Assembly: GCF_002865605.1 (NCBI RefSeq)
Contig: NZ_CP025583.1
Coordinates: 1,778,501-1,842,500 of the forward strand
DNA from: Paracoccus jeotgali
GTDB taxonomy: Bacteria; Pseudomonadota; Alphaproteobacteria; Rhodobacterales; Rhodobacteraceae
Direction: 5' to 3'
Length of the DNA: 64,000 bases
The position numbers and the translations under genes were made by a program. Below are positions 35,195 through 46,692 of the stretch, in pieces (the first letter of the stretch is position 1; each line of letters opens with the position of its first letter). The notes beneath the pieces are model-generated. The model worked only from the letters and a program-made list of their open reading frames with translations, did not search any database and was not told the origin of the DNA.

Positions 35195-35224
35195 TTGACC
35201 ATGCGGCTTGACCATTCCTAAAGT
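35195..35224 (+). promoter_or_regulatory. Possible promoter with tandem TTGACC elements before DUF2062
   Basis: CTTGACCAT occurs twice, with TTGACC at 35195-35200 and 35208-35213. The first is followed after 18 bases by TAAAGT (35219-35224). The DUF2062 ATG is about 80 bases downstream. Confidence 0.35.
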
Positions 35225-35301
35225 TTTGCCCCGTATAAGGCCAAGACAAGGGCCCCGTTCTGGCCATCCGCCGATCCATCTCGCCCGACAGTCGAAGAAA
35301 T

Positions 35302-35997
35302 ATGTTCAAACGCCGCAAGCCCCGCAGCTATTCCCAGATCGCGACCGAACTTCTCTATCCCCGCGGCGGATGGGTTCGGGCGTCGCAATATGTGCTGCAT
35401 CGCGTGCGCCGCCTGCCCGACCAGCCGCACCGGATCGGGCGCGGGGTCGCGGCCGGGGTCTTCATCTCGTTCACGCCGCTGCACGGGTTTCATTTTCTCG
35501 CCGCCGCCGGCATCGCCTGGGTGATGGGCGGCAATATCCTGGCGGCGCTGCTGGCCACCTTTGTCGGCAACCCGATCACCTTCCCCTTCATCGCCTATGC
35601 CTCGACCACGCTGGGGCGCAAGATCCTGGGCAGCAGCGGCAGCCTGTCGCCCAAGTCGATCCTGCTGGAATTCGCGGACGCCTCGGCGCAGCTCTGGCGC
35701 AATCTGGGGGCGCTGTTCGGCCCGCGCGAGGCGCATTGGGACCGGCTGTCCTCGTTCTTCAACGACATCTTTTTGCCGTATCTGGTCGGGGGAATCATCC
35801 TGGGAATTCTGGCCGGGGTGGTGGCGCATTACCTGACCGTGCCGGTGATCCGCGCCTATCACCGCCGCCGGGCGCGCAAGCTTGCCCTGCGGGTCGAGAA
35901 GCTGCGCGCCGCCGCCAGCGCCGGCAAGGCCGCCCCGCGGGCCGAGGCGATGGGGCCGCCGCCGCCGGTCCGACCGCCCGACAGATCGCAACGGTGA
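35302..35997 (+). CDS. DUF2062 membrane protein
   Basis: A 231-residue protein of the DUF2062 family, with three membrane segments: the conserved IGRGVAAGVFISFTPLHGFHF segment, ILAALLATFVGNPITFPFI, and a C-terminal helix ILGILAGVVAHYLTVPVI. The basic C-terminal tail is rich in Arg, Ala and Pro. Function is unknown; in some genomes the domain is linked to glycosyltransferases. It follows rel by 139 bases. Confidence 0.87.
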   Translation: MFKRRKPRSYSQIATELLYPRGGWVRASQYVLHRVRRLPDQPHRIGRGVAAGVFISFTPLHGFHFLAAAGIAWVMGGNILAALLATFVGNPITFPFIAYASTTLGRKILGSSGSLSPKSILLEFADASAQLWRNLGALFGPREAHWDRLSSFFNDIFLPYLVGGIILGILAGVVAHYLTVPVIRAYHRRRARKLALRVEKLRAAASAGKAAPRAEAMGPPPPVRPPDRSQR

Positions 35998-36005
35998 AAT
36001 AGGGC

Positions 36006-36033
36006 TTTTCATCGTGGCCCGCCGGGCTATAGT
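36006..36033 (+). promoter_or_regulatory. Likely promoter of the leu leader
   Basis: TATAGT at 36028-36033 and TTTTCA at 36006-36011 are 16 bases apart. The expected transcription start, six or seven bases after the -10, falls on or next to the A of the leader ATG at 36040. Confidence 0.5.
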
Positions 36034-36039
36034 CGCGCC

Positions 36040-36138
36040 ATGACCCGGATGCGACATATCGCCACCACCCGCAACGCGCAGATCGGCGCGCGCTTTGCCG
36101 TGAACCTCCGCGGTCTGCTGCTTCTTACGCTGCGCTGA
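36040..36138 (+). CDS. leuL: Leucine leader peptide (attenuation) upstream of leuA
   Basis: A 32-residue open frame ending in NLRGLLLLTLR, with four consecutive leucine codons at 36115-36126 and two more close by, 80 bases upstream of leuA. Such peptides sense charged tRNA-Leu: ribosome stalling at the Leu run changes folding of the following RNA. A hairpin whose 5' arm overlaps the stop codon follows at once. The -10 element lies so close that the leader may be translated from a leaderless AUG, as reported for the trp leader of Sinorhizobium. The peptide is seen directly; the mechanism is inferred. Confidence 0.78.
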   Translation: MTRMRHIATTRNAQIGARFAVNLRGLLLLTLR

Positions 36139-36164
36139 GCGGGTTCCGCCGGGCCGCCGCTCAG
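36135..36164 (+). terminator. Attenuator hairpin of the leu leader
   Basis: CTGAGCGG at 36135-36142 pairs perfectly with CCGCTCAG at 36157-36164. The 5' arm covers the leader stop codon, so a ribosome completing the leader would block it. It is followed by TCTGGTC rather than a T-run, so it may need a factor or may act as one of two alternative folds. Confidence 0.5.
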
Positions 36165-36218
36165 TCTGGTCACGCGCCCGGCGCCTGTCCGACCAACGTA
36201 TCAGCGAAAGAGCATCCC

Positions 36219-39028
<2,810 letters not shown>

Positions 39029-39043
39029 GCCGGGAAGGGCGCC

Positions 39044-40012
39044 ATGGCGCGCAAGGGTTACGATTTTGCCACCCCTGTTCGCCGCATCCTGATCGGGCTG
39101 CTGGCCCTGCTGCTGGTGTCGCTATTCCTGTTCTGGCGCGTCGACAGCCCGCGCGCCGAGGCGATGCGGGCCGAGTTCGTGGACCGCTTCGTGCCCGGTT
39201 TCGAATGGGCGATGACGCCGCTGACGCAGGTGACGCGGATGGTGTCCAGCCTGCAAAGCTATTCCCGCATCTATGCCCAGAACCAGGAACTTCGCCGCGA
39301 GCTGCAGAAGATGCAGGCGTGGAAAGAGGCCGCCGTCCAGCTGGAGCAGGACAACGCCAAGCTGCTGGCGCAGAACAACGTCCGGCTCGACCCCTCGCTG
39401 ACTTCGATCACCGGGCAGGTGCTGACCGATTCCGGCAGCGCCTTTCGGCAGTCGGTGCTGCTGAATGTCGGCCGCCGCGATGGCGTGGTCGATGGCTGGG
39501 CGGTGATGGACGGGCTGGGGCTGGTGGGGCGGATCTCCGGCGTCGGCAACCAGACCAGCCGGGTGATCCTGCTGACCGATCCCTCCTCGCGCATTCCGGT
39601 CAAGATCCAGCCGTCGGGGCAGAACGCGCTGCTGACCGGAGACAATTCGATCCTGCCGACGCTGGATTTCATCGAGCGGCCGGAAAACGTCCGCCCCGGC
39701 GACCGCGTGGTCAGTTCCGGCGATGGCGGGGTGTTTCCGCCCGATATCCTGGTCGGTCAGGTGGCGCAGCGCAGCGACGGGCGGCTGCGTCTGCGGATGG
39801 CGGCCGATTACGGACGGCTCGAATTCCTGCGCGTGCTGCGCAGCCACCCGGCCGAGCGGCTGGAGGATGGCGGCGCGCTGATCCTGCCGCCCGAGGCCGC
39901 CCCCATCGGCCCCCAGCTTCCGCCCGCCCCCGCCGCGCGTCCGCAGGCCAGCGCCCCCGCTGCGGGCGCGGTCTTGCGCGCCGGCGACGCGGCCCCGGCC
40001 GAGACGCCCTGA
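39044..40012 (+). CDS. mreC: Rod-shape protein MreC
   Basis: A 322-residue bitopic inner-membrane protein with one N-terminal helix (about residues 14-30), a coiled coil (QELRRELQKMQAWKEAAVQLEQ region, about 85-110) and a periplasmic beta domain (GSAFRQSVLLNVGRRDGV, SRIPVKIQPSG, GDRVVSSGDGGVFPPDILVG). The C-terminus is Pro/Ala-rich. MreC activates PBP2-RodA. GGGAAGGG precedes the ATG and mreD follows after seven bases. Confidence 0.94.
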   Translation: MARKGYDFATPVRRILIGLLALLLVSLFLFWRVDSPRAEAMRAEFVDRFVPGFEWAMTPLTQVTRMVSSLQSYSRIYAQNQELRRELQKMQAWKEAAVQLEQDNAKLLAQNNVRLDPSLTSITGQVLTDSGSAFRQSVLLNVGRRDGVVDGWAVMDGLGLVGRISGVGNQTSRVILLTDPSSRIPVKIQPSGQNALLTGDNSILPTLDFIERPENVRPGDRVVSSGDGGVFPPDILVGQVAQRSDGRLRLRMAADYGRLEFLRVLRSHPAERLEDGGALILPPEAAPIGPQLPPAPAARPQASAPAAGAVLRAGDAAPAETP

Positions 40013-40019
40013 TCCCGCC

Positions 40020-40547
40020 ATGCCCCTGCTGATCCGCCACCGTCTTGTCGGCACCGCCATGTTCGTCGGGATCGGGCTGGCCATCCTGTTCTTCCGGCTG
40101 ATGCCGCTGGCCCCCGGCGCCACCGCCCTGCCGGGCCCCGAGGTGATGTTATGCGTCACCTTGGCCTGGGTGTTGCGCCGTCCCGACCACCTGCCCGCGA
40201 TCATCATCGTGGCCATGACGCTGATCGGTGATATCATGCTGGGGCGGCCGTTCGGGCTGTTCAGCCTGTTCGTGCTGACAGCGACCGAGCTGCTGCGGTC
40301 GTGGGCGCTGCGGTGGGGGGACCAGCCCTTTGTCTTCGAATGGCTGCGGATCGCTGTGCTTGTCGGCCTGTTGCTGTTGGGGTATCGGATCGTGATGCTG
40401 CTGTTCATGCTGCCGGTGCCCGCGCTGGGGCCGGTCATGCTGCAATGGCTGGCGACGACCGCCGCTTATCCCGCGGTGGTCGTGCTGCTGCGACTGGCCG
40501 GGGTGCGCCGACCGACCGCCGCCGAACTGGAAATGATGGGAAGCTGA
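40020..40547 (+). CDS. mreD: Rod-shape protein MreD
   Basis: A 175-residue protein with about five membrane segments between mreC and mrdA. The sequence shows the MreD pattern of short polar ends and the GRPFGLFSLFVLTATELLRS segment. MreD partners MreC in the elongasome. Its stop codon overlaps the mrdA start by one base (TGATG). Confidence 0.88.
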   Translation: MPLLIRHRLVGTAMFVGIGLAILFFRLMPLAPGATALPGPEVMLCVTLAWVLRRPDHLPAIIIVAMTLIGDIMLGRPFGLFSLFVLTATELLRSWALRWGDQPFVFEWLRIAVLVGLLLLGYRIVMLLFMLPVPALGPVMLQWLATTAAYPAVVVLLRLAGVRRPTAAELEMMGS

Positions 40548-42493
40548 TGCGGAAATCGCCCAAGGACGTGCTGGACAGCGTTCGCGCCGTGACACGGCGC
40601 GGCATCCTGCTGGGCGCGATTCAGGCGGCGGTGATCGGGACGCTGGCGTGGCGGCTGCGCTCGATGCAGATCGAACATGCGGATGAATACCGGATGCTGT
40701 CGGACGGCAACTCGATCAAGTTCCGGCTGCTGCCGCCGGTGCGCGGGCTGATCCATGACCGCAACGGCATCGTCATCGCCGGGAACGAGCAGAACTACCG
40801 CGCCACCATCACCCGCGAACTGGCCGGCGAGATCGAGCCGGTGGTCGAGCGTCTGCGGCATCTGGTGCCGATGAACGACGCCCAAGCCGCCGAGCTGATC
40901 GCCAATATCGAAAAACGCAGCGCCATCACCCCGGTCAGCATCGGCGAGCATCTGAGCTGGTCCGAGTTCTCCTCCATCGCCGTCAACGCGCCCGCCCTGC
41001 CCGGCGTGCAGCCCGAATCCGTGCTGTCGCGCGTCTATCCCCGGCAGGGCGATTTCGCGCATGTGCTGGGCTATGTCGGGCGGGTGTCGGATTACGACCT
41101 GTCCAAGATGGAAAACCCCGACCCGGTCCTGATGCTGCCAGAGTTCCAGTTCGGCAAGGTCGGCGCGGAAAGCAAGCTGGAACCGATCCTGCGCGGCAAG
41201 GCCGGCATCCGCAAGGTCGAGGTCAACGCCGCCGGCCGCGAGATGCGCGAGCTGTCGCGGCAAGAGGGGCAGCAGGGCGCGACCGTCCAGATGACGCTGG
41301 ATGCGGGGCTGCAGAACTATGCGACCCAGCGTCTGGGCGAGGAATCCGCCGCCGCCGTGGTCATTGACGTGACCAATGGCGACATCATGGCCATCGCCTC
41401 GAACCCGGTCTTTGACCCGAACCTGTTCGTGCGCGGCATCTCGAGCGCCGATTACCGCGCGCTGATGGAACATGACCACCGGCCCTTGGCCGACAAGACG
41501 GTGCAGGGGCTTTATCCGCCGGGTTCGACGTTCAAGATGGTCTCGCTGCTGGCCGGGCTGGAAGCCGGCATCATCAACGAAGGCACCAGCTTTTTCTGCA
41601 ATGGCGGGCTCGAGGTCAGCGGCCGCCGCTTTCACTGCTGGAGCCGGGGCGGCCACGGCCATGTCAGCGCGGTGGCAAGCCTGCAGAAATCCTGCGACGT
41701 CTATTACTACGAGGTCGCCCGCGCCGTCGGCATCGACCGCATCGCGGAAATGGCGCGGCGGCTGGGGATCGGGGTCGAACATGACCTGCCGATGTCGGCC
41801 ATCGCCAGCGGCATCGCGCCGGACCGGGCGTGGAAGCAGGACCGCTATGGCCAGCCTTGGGTGGTGGGCGATTCGCTGAACGCCGCCATCGGGCAAGGCT
41901 TCGTGCTGGCCTCGCCCCTGCAGCTTGCGGTGATGTGCGCCCGCGTGGCCACCGGGCGTCAGGTCGTGCCCCGGCTGGTCCGCGCCATTGACGGCATCCC
42001 GCAGGCGGTGCCCGAATTCGCCGATCTGGGCCTGTCCGAACGCAACCTGCAGATCACCCGGCGCGGCATGGATGCGGTGGTCAACAGCGCCGCCGGATCG
42101 GGCGCTCGGTCGCGGATCATGAATGACGACTGGCGGATGGCCGGCAAGACCGGCACCAGCCAGGTCCGCAACATCACCGCCGCCGAGCGGGCGCGGGGCG
42201 TGACCCGCAACGACCAACTGCCGTGGAACCGCCGCGATCACGCGCTGTTCGTCTGCTATGCGCCCTATCAGGCGCCGCGCTATGCGGTCTCGGTCGTGGT
42301 CGAGCATGGCAGCGGCGGCTCGACCGTGGCCGCCCCCATCGCGCGCGACATCATGCTGTATGCGTTGGCCGGCGGGCTGCCGCCGCTGACCGCCTATCCC
42401 GACAGTCAGCGCCGCCAGATCGAAGAGATGCACCGCAACATGCGCCTGTTCGCCCCCGTCGCCACCTCGGGGCAGGAGCGGACGCGGGCATGA
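40547..42493 (+). CDS. mrdA: Penicillin-binding protein 2 (elongasome transpeptidase)
   Basis: A 648-residue class B penicillin-binding protein that cross-links lateral wall peptidoglycan with RodA. It has an N-terminal membrane helix (about residues 18-35), a dimerisation/pedestal region beginning LLPPVRGLIHDRNG, and the transpeptidase domain with active-site serine 327 in PPGSTFKM, the SCD (SxN-type) motif in LQKSCDVYYYE and KTGTSQV. ATG 40547 was chosen by the mreD overlap and the family start. It overlaps rodA by four bases. Confidence 0.96.
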   Translation: MRKSPKDVLDSVRAVTRRGILLGAIQAAVIGTLAWRLRSMQIEHADEYRMLSDGNSIKFRLLPPVRGLIHDRNGIVIAGNEQNYRATITRELAGEIEPVVERLRHLVPMNDAQAAELIANIEKRSAITPVSIGEHLSWSEFSSIAVNAPALPGVQPESVLSRVYPRQGDFAHVLGYVGRVSDYDLSKMENPDPVLMLPEFQFGKVGAESKLEPILRGKAGIRKVEVNAAGREMRELSRQEGQQGATVQMTLDAGLQNYATQRLGEESAAAVVIDVTNGDIMAIASNPVFDPNLFVRGISSADYRALMEHDHRPLADKTVQGLYPPGSTFKMVSLLAGLEAGIINEGTSFFCNGGLEVSGRRFHCWSRGGHGHVSAVASLQKSCDVYYYEVARAVGIDRIAEMARRLGIGVEHDLPMSAIASGIAPDRAWKQDRYGQPWVVGDSLNAAIGQGFVLASPLQLAVMCARVATGRQVVPRLVRAIDGIPQAVPEFADLGLSERNLQITRRGMDAVVNSAAGSGARSRIMNDDWRMAGKTGTSQVRNITAAERARGVTRNDQLPWNRRDHALFVCYAPYQAPRYAVSVVVEHGSGGSTVAAPIARDIMLYALAGGLPPLTAYPDSQRRQIEEMHRNMRLFAPVATSGQERTRA

Positions 42494-43629
42494 GCTATCT
42501 CGACTATAAGGTCGCCGAGACGCCGCGCGGGATGCGCAAGCTGCTCAGCCTGAACTGGCCGCTGGTGTTTCTGCTGGCGGCGGTCGGCTCGGCCGGGTTC
42601 CTGATGCTCTATTCCGTCGCCGGGGGCGATATCGACCGCTGGGCGCGTCCGCAGATGGAGCGGTTCGGCATCGGGATGGTGCTGATGATCGCGCTGGCCT
42701 TCGTGCCGATCTGGTTCTGGCGCGGCATCTCGGTCTTTGCCTATATCGTCTGCGTGCTGCTGCTGGTGGCGGTCGACGTGGTGGGCGAGGTCGGTATGGG
42801 CGCGCAGCGCTGGCTGGATATCGGCCCGATCCGGCTGCAACCCTCTGAGATGATGAAGATCTCGCTCGTCCTGATGCTGGCCGCCTATTACAGCTGGCTC
42901 GATCTGGGGCGGGTGTCGCGGCCGCTTTGGGTGCTGGTGCCGGTGATCCTGATCCTGGTCCCGACCGCGCTGGTGCTGCAACAGCCCGATCTGGGGACGG
43001 CGGTGCTGCTGCTGACCGGCGGGGCGATCGTCATGTTCGCGGCCGGGGTCAGCCTGTGGTATTTCGCCGTCGTCGCGGGCGCGGCCATCGGGCTGGTCTG
43101 GACGGTGCTGGAAAGCCGGGGGACGCCGTGGCAGTTGCTGCATGACTACCAGTTCCGGCGCATCGACACCTTTCTGGACCCGACGCAGGACCCGCAAGGT
43201 GCGGGCTATAACATCATTCAGGCGCAGATCGCGCTGGGGTCGGGCGGCTGGTCGGGGCGCGGCTTCATGGAAGGCACGCAGTCGCGGCTGAACTTCCTGC
43301 CGGAAAAGCACACCGACTTCATCTTTACCACGCTCGCCGAGGAGTTCGGCTTTGTCGGTGCCGGATCGCTGCTGCTGCTTTACGCGCTGATCCTGGGCTT
43401 TTGCCTGCATTCGGCGCTGACCAACCGGGACCGCTTTGCCAGCCTGCTGACCATCGGCATCGCCGGCACATTTTTCCTTTTCTTTTCAATCAACATGGCA
43501 ATGGTCATGGGGCTGCTTCCCGTGGTGGGCGTGCCCCTGCCCCTGGTAAGTTACGGAGGAACCGCGATGATGATTCTGCTGATGGCGTTCGGGATGGTGC
43601 AATCGGCCCACGTCCACAGGCCGCGCTGA
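42490..43629 (+). CDS. rodA: Peptidoglycan glycosyltransferase RodA
   Basis: A 379-residue SEDS-family polymerase with about ten membrane helices. It shows GAQRWLDIGPIRLQPSEMMKI, the catalytic-region motif KHTDFIFTTLAEEFGF with the essential aspartate, and the C-terminal PLPLVSYGGTAMM signature. RodA polymerises glycan strands with PBP2. It overlaps mrdA by ATGA and the next gene by one base. Confidence 0.96.
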   Translation: MSYLDYKVAETPRGMRKLLSLNWPLVFLLAAVGSAGFLMLYSVAGGDIDRWARPQMERFGIGMVLMIALAFVPIWFWRGISVFAYIVCVLLLVAVDVVGEVGMGAQRWLDIGPIRLQPSEMMKISLVLMLAAYYSWLDLGRVSRPLWVLVPVILILVPTALVLQQPDLGTAVLLLTGGAIVMFAAGVSLWYFAVVAGAAIGLVWTVLESRGTPWQLLHDYQFRRIDTFLDPTQDPQGAGYNIIQAQIALGSGGWSGRGFMEGTQSRLNFLPEKHTDFIFTTLAEEFGFVGAGSLLLLYALILGFCLHSALTNRDRFASLLTIGIAGTFFLFFSINMAMVMGLLPVVGVPLPLVSYGGTAMMILLMAFGMVQSAHVHRPR

Positions 43630-44531
43630 TGCGGGTTCTGTTCGCCGCCGATGGGTGGGAAAAATGGGCCCCCGCCATCTCTGCCGCCTGCCCCGAGGCC
43701 GAGTTGCTGCAGACCGCGCCGCCCGACAGCGTCGATGCGATCATCTATGCGCCGAACGGGCCGGGCTGCGACTTCGCGGCCTATCCGTCGGCCAAGCTGG
43801 TGCAGGGGCTGTGGGCCGGGGTCGATCAGATCGTGCCGGACAGCAGCCTGACGCAGCCCCTGGCGCGCATGGTCGAGCCGGGGCTGGAACGCGGCATGGT
43901 GGAATACTGCACCGGCTGGGCGCTGCGGCTGCATCTGGGCATGGACCGTTTCGCGCAGGACGGGGTGTGGCGCAACGACATGGCCCCGCCTTTGGCCACA
44001 CGCCGCAAGGTGACGGTGCTGGGCGCGGGTGCGCTGGGTCAGGCGGTGGCGCGAGCGCTGGCGGCGCTGGATTTCGACGTCGCCACCTGGTCGCGTTCCG
44101 GCGAGGGCGCGCCGGGCATCCCGGCCTTTTCGGGGCCAGAAATGGAACAGGCGCTATCGCGGGCCGAGATCCTGATCGCGCTGCTGCCCGACACGCCCGA
44201 GACGCGGAACATCCTGAACGCCGAGCGGCTGGCCCTGCTGCCGCGCGGCGCGTCGATCATCAACCCCGGTCGCGGGACGCTGATCGACGACGCGGCCCTG
44301 CTGTCGGCGCTGAACAGTCGCTATCTGCGCCACGCCGTGCTGGACGTCTTCCGCACCGAGCCCCTGCCCCCCTTCGACCCGTATTGGAGCCACCCGGGCG
44401 TTACCGTGACCCCGCATATCGCCTCGGAAACGCGGGTCGAGACGGCGGCGCTGGTGGTGGCAGAGAACCTGCGCCGGGTGATGCGGGGCGAGACGCCGCT
44501 GCATCTCGTGGACCGCAGCAAGGGCTATTAG
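43629..44531 (+). CDS. ghrA: Glyoxylate/hydroxypyruvate reductase A (GhrA-like)
   Basis: A 300-residue D-2-hydroxyacid dehydrogenase that reduces glyoxylate or hydroxypyruvate with NAD(P)H. The Rossmann motif VLGAGALGQAVARALAAL, the INPGRGTLIDDAAL segment (with the family's arginine), the VLDVFRTEPLP glutamate motif and the VTPHIAS histidine motif are present. Its ATG overlaps the rodA stop (TGATG), so it is expressed with the cell-shape operon although its chemistry is unrelated. An hyi-type isomerase elsewhere in the window (12781-13548) acts on the same metabolite. Confidence 0.9.
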   Translation: MRVLFAADGWEKWAPAISAACPEAELLQTAPPDSVDAIIYAPNGPGCDFAAYPSAKLVQGLWAGVDQIVPDSSLTQPLARMVEPGLERGMVEYCTGWALRLHLGMDRFAQDGVWRNDMAPPLATRRKVTVLGAGALGQAVARALAALDFDVATWSRSGEGAPGIPAFSGPEMEQALSRAEILIALLPDTPETRNILNAERLALLPRGASIINPGRGTLIDDAALLSALNSRYLRHAVLDVFRTEPLPPFDPYWSHPGVTVTPHIASETRVETAALVVAENLRRVMRGETPLHLVDRSKGY

Positions 44532-45310
44532 AAGCGCAGGATCGGCGGCTTGTCGGGGTCGCTGCCGGGTGCGCGCGGGGTCTTGCGCGGCTCCGGCTGC
44601 GGCGCGGGCGCTTGCGGGCGCAGCACCACCGCCTCGGGCGGCAGTTTCAGATCGAATGCCACGTCGCAGCGGTCGGGCAAGGGCGGCAGAAAGGCCAGCA
44701 TCTCGGCCAGCGCCTTGGCGATGCGGGGCTGCTGATCCGCGGGGGCGCCCAGCACGACCAGCAGATGCCCCCGCTCGCCCGGCCCGGACCCGGCTTGGCC
44801 CCAATCCGCACCAACGATCCCCAGCCCCTCGACCAGACCGGCCATATCGGCCAGCCGCGCGGCCAGCGGATCGGCCAGCGCCGCCACCACCGGCAGCGCC
44901 GGGGCCGACAGCCGGGCCTGCGCGGCCTCGGTCGCTTCGGGCTGCGCCGACAGCGCCTGCGACAGCCAGCCCAGCATCCCGGCATCCAGCAGCATCTGCG
45001 ACGGCGCACCGGGATTGACCATCAGCGCGGCGCCCTCGGCCGCCAGCATGGCGGCCAGCACCCGGCCCGGAAGCTCGGCATGGGCGGTGGGGGCGGACAG
45101 GAAATCGGCCAGCCGCTCGGGCTGATCGGCCGCAAGCGCGGTCCGCGCCTCGTCCGCGCCCAGCATCAGCAGCCGCGCGCGGTCGCCCTGCGGGTCATCG
45201 GCCAGGGCGACGAACAGCGTCGTATCGGCCAGCCGGTTCAGCACCCGCGCGCGGTCGGCATCGGGCAATTCGTGGAACGGCGCGGGGCAGAGCGCGTCAA
45301 GCGGGGTCAT
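44528..45310 (-). CDS. SseB family protein
   Basis: A 260-residue cytoplasmic protein, rich in Ala and Leu, with the SseB N-terminal pattern: RLADTTLFVALADDPQGDRARLLMLG, then AELPGRVLAAMLAAEGAALMVNPGAPSQMLLDA. The C-terminus is Pro-rich. SseB was named for serine-sensitivity in E. coli, and the domain occurs in type III secretion chaperones, but the function is unsettled. It overlaps the downstream-strand gene ghrA by four bases tail to tail and overlaps the uracil-DNA glycosylase-like gene by 14 bases. Confidence 0.7.
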   Translation of the reverse strand: MTPLDALCPAPFHELPDADRARVLNRLADTTLFVALADDPQGDRARLLMLGADEARTALAADQPERLADFLSAPTAHAELPGRVLAAMLAAEGAALMVNPGAPSQMLLDAGMLGWLSQALSAQPEATEAAQARLSAPALPVVAALADPLAARLADMAGLVEGLGIVGADWGQAGSGPGERGHLLVVLGAPADQQPRIAKALAEMLAFLPPLPDRCDVAFDLKLPPEAVVLRPQAPAPQPEPRKTPRAPGSDPDKPPILRF

Positions 45311-45896
45311 TCAGCACCTCTCGGATCCGGTCGCGCAGCACCGGCAGCAACTCGTCGCCGAACCAGCCGTTGCGCTTGAGCCAACCGGTATTGCGCCAGG
45401 ACGGGTGAGGCAAGGGAAAGACCCGGGGCGCATGGTCGCGCCATCCCGCGACGGTGGCGCTGACCCCCGTTCGGCTGCCCAGATGCCAGCGCTGCGCGTG
45501 CCCGCCGACCAGCAGGATCAGCCTCGGGTCCAGCGCCGTCAGCAGCCTCTGGCGCCAGGTCGCCGCACAGACCTTCGGTGGCGGCAGGTCCGATCCGGTG
45601 CTGTCATAGCCGGGAAAGCACATCGCCATCGGCAGGAACGCGATGCGGTCGCGGTCATAGAAGGTCGCCTCATCGACGCCCATCCAGTCCCGCAGCCGCG
45701 CGCCCGAGGCATCGTCAAAGGGCCGCCCGCGCTCGTGCACCCGCACCCCCGGCGCCTGGCCCGCGATCAAGATCCGCGCGCCGGGCCGCATCCAGACGAC
45801 GGGGCGCGGCGCATGGGCCGTGGCCGTCCCGGCAAAGCGGTCGGCGCAAAGCCGGCAGGCGGACACCTGCGCTAGAAGCTGCGTGAAATCAACCAT
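45297..45896 (-). CDS. Uracil-DNA glycosylase superfamily protein
   Basis: A 199-residue protein of the uracil-DNA glycosylase superfamily. Four cysteines are suggestive of a cluster or zinc site only in part (CRLC at the N-terminus). The fold motifs are ILIAGQAPGVRVHERGRPFDD (motif 1) and PLPHPSWRN (motif 2, with histidine and serine). It resembles the small group with GQAPG that is distinct from Ung. Repair of deaminated bases is a reasonable inference; the substrate is not proven. Confidence 0.82.
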   Translation of the reverse strand: MVDFTQLLAQVSACRLCADRFAGTATAHAPRPVVWMRPGARILIAGQAPGVRVHERGRPFDDASGARLRDWMGVDEATFYDRDRIAFLPMAMCFPGYDSTGSDLPPPKVCAATWRQRLLTALDPRLILLVGGHAQRWHLGSRTGVSATVAGWRDHAPRVFPLPHPSWRNTGWLKRNGWFGDELLPVLRDRIREVLNDPA

Positions 45897-46038
45897 GCGG
45901 GCCTAACTAGGCATCGGGCGGCGCGGCGAAAAGCCCTTGCGGGCGCGTCAACACTTCATCAACCAGGAGTGCAGGGATTCATGGACTTTCGGCGCCATGC
46001 CGCCTATTTTCGGCCGGGTCGGATGGGAAAGCCCGCGA

Positions 46039-46692
46039 ATGATCGAGTTTGATAATGTTTCCAAGTCGTTCTGGACCGGAACGCAGCGCAAGGTGATCCT
46101 CGATCAGGCGTCGTTCCGGGTCGAGCTGGGCCGGTCATTGGGCATCCTCGCCCCCAACGGCACCGGCAAGACCACGATCATCAACATGATGTGCGGGCTG
46201 GAAAAGCCTGATGAGGGCGTGATCCGGCGCAGTTCGCGGATCTCGTTTCCGCTGGGTTTCATGGGCGGGGTCGTCGGCAAGCACAGCGCGAATGAAAACG
46301 CCCGCTTCATCGCGCGGATCTATGGGCTCGATCCCGACTACGTCGCCGCCTTCACCCGCTGGCTGACCGATATCGATGAATATTTCGACATGCCGGTGGG
46401 CACCTATTCCTCGGGGATGCGGCAGAGATTCGTGTTCTCGCTGCTGTTGTCGCTGGAATTCGACGTCTACCTGATAGATGAGGGCATGCCGAGCGCCACG
46501 GATGTGGAATTCAACCGCAAGGCCGGGCAGGTCCTGAACGAACGGCTGAAGAATTCGACCGTGGTCATCGTCTCGCACCAGCCCGAGGTGCTGGAAAACT
46601 TCTGCCGCGAGGCAGCGGTGCTGCGCGACGGCAAGCTCTACATGTTCGAAACGCTGGACGAGGCAAGGCAATATTATGACTACACCGCCTAA
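46039..46692 (+). CDS. kpsT: Capsule polysaccharide export ATPase (KpsT-like)
   Basis: A 217-residue ABC ATPase of the capsule/O-antigen export class. Walker A is LAPNGTGKTTI, the signature loop is the variant YSSGMRQRF that is typical of KpsT/BexA/CtrD, and Walker B is VYLIDEG, followed by the switch histidine in VIVSHQPEV. ATG 46039 is chosen by family length with GGGAAAG upstream; the frame extends 34 codons earlier. It overlaps the next gene by 17 bases. The partner permease (KpsM) is not in the window. Confidence 0.9.
   Translation: MIEFDNVSKSFWTGTQRKVILDQASFRVELGRSLGILAPNGTGKTTIINMMCGLEKPDEGVIRRSSRISFPLGFMGGVVGKHSANENARFIARIYGLDPDYVAAFTRWLTDIDEYFDMPVGTYSSGMRQRFVFSLLLSLEFDVYLIDEGMPSATDVEFNRKAGQVLNERLKNSTVVIVSHQPEVLENFCREAAVLRDGKLYMFETLDEARQYYDYTA

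Noticed and set aside
32919..35318. Minus-strand open frame of 799 codons
   Set aside because: Antisense to rel, whose domains are complete on the plus strand.
44528..45310. Alternative reading of the SseB-like gene as a plus-strand protein
   Set aside because: The plus-strand frame is low-complexity Arg/Gly/Gln-rich sequence with no motif, unlike the minus-strand SseB pattern.
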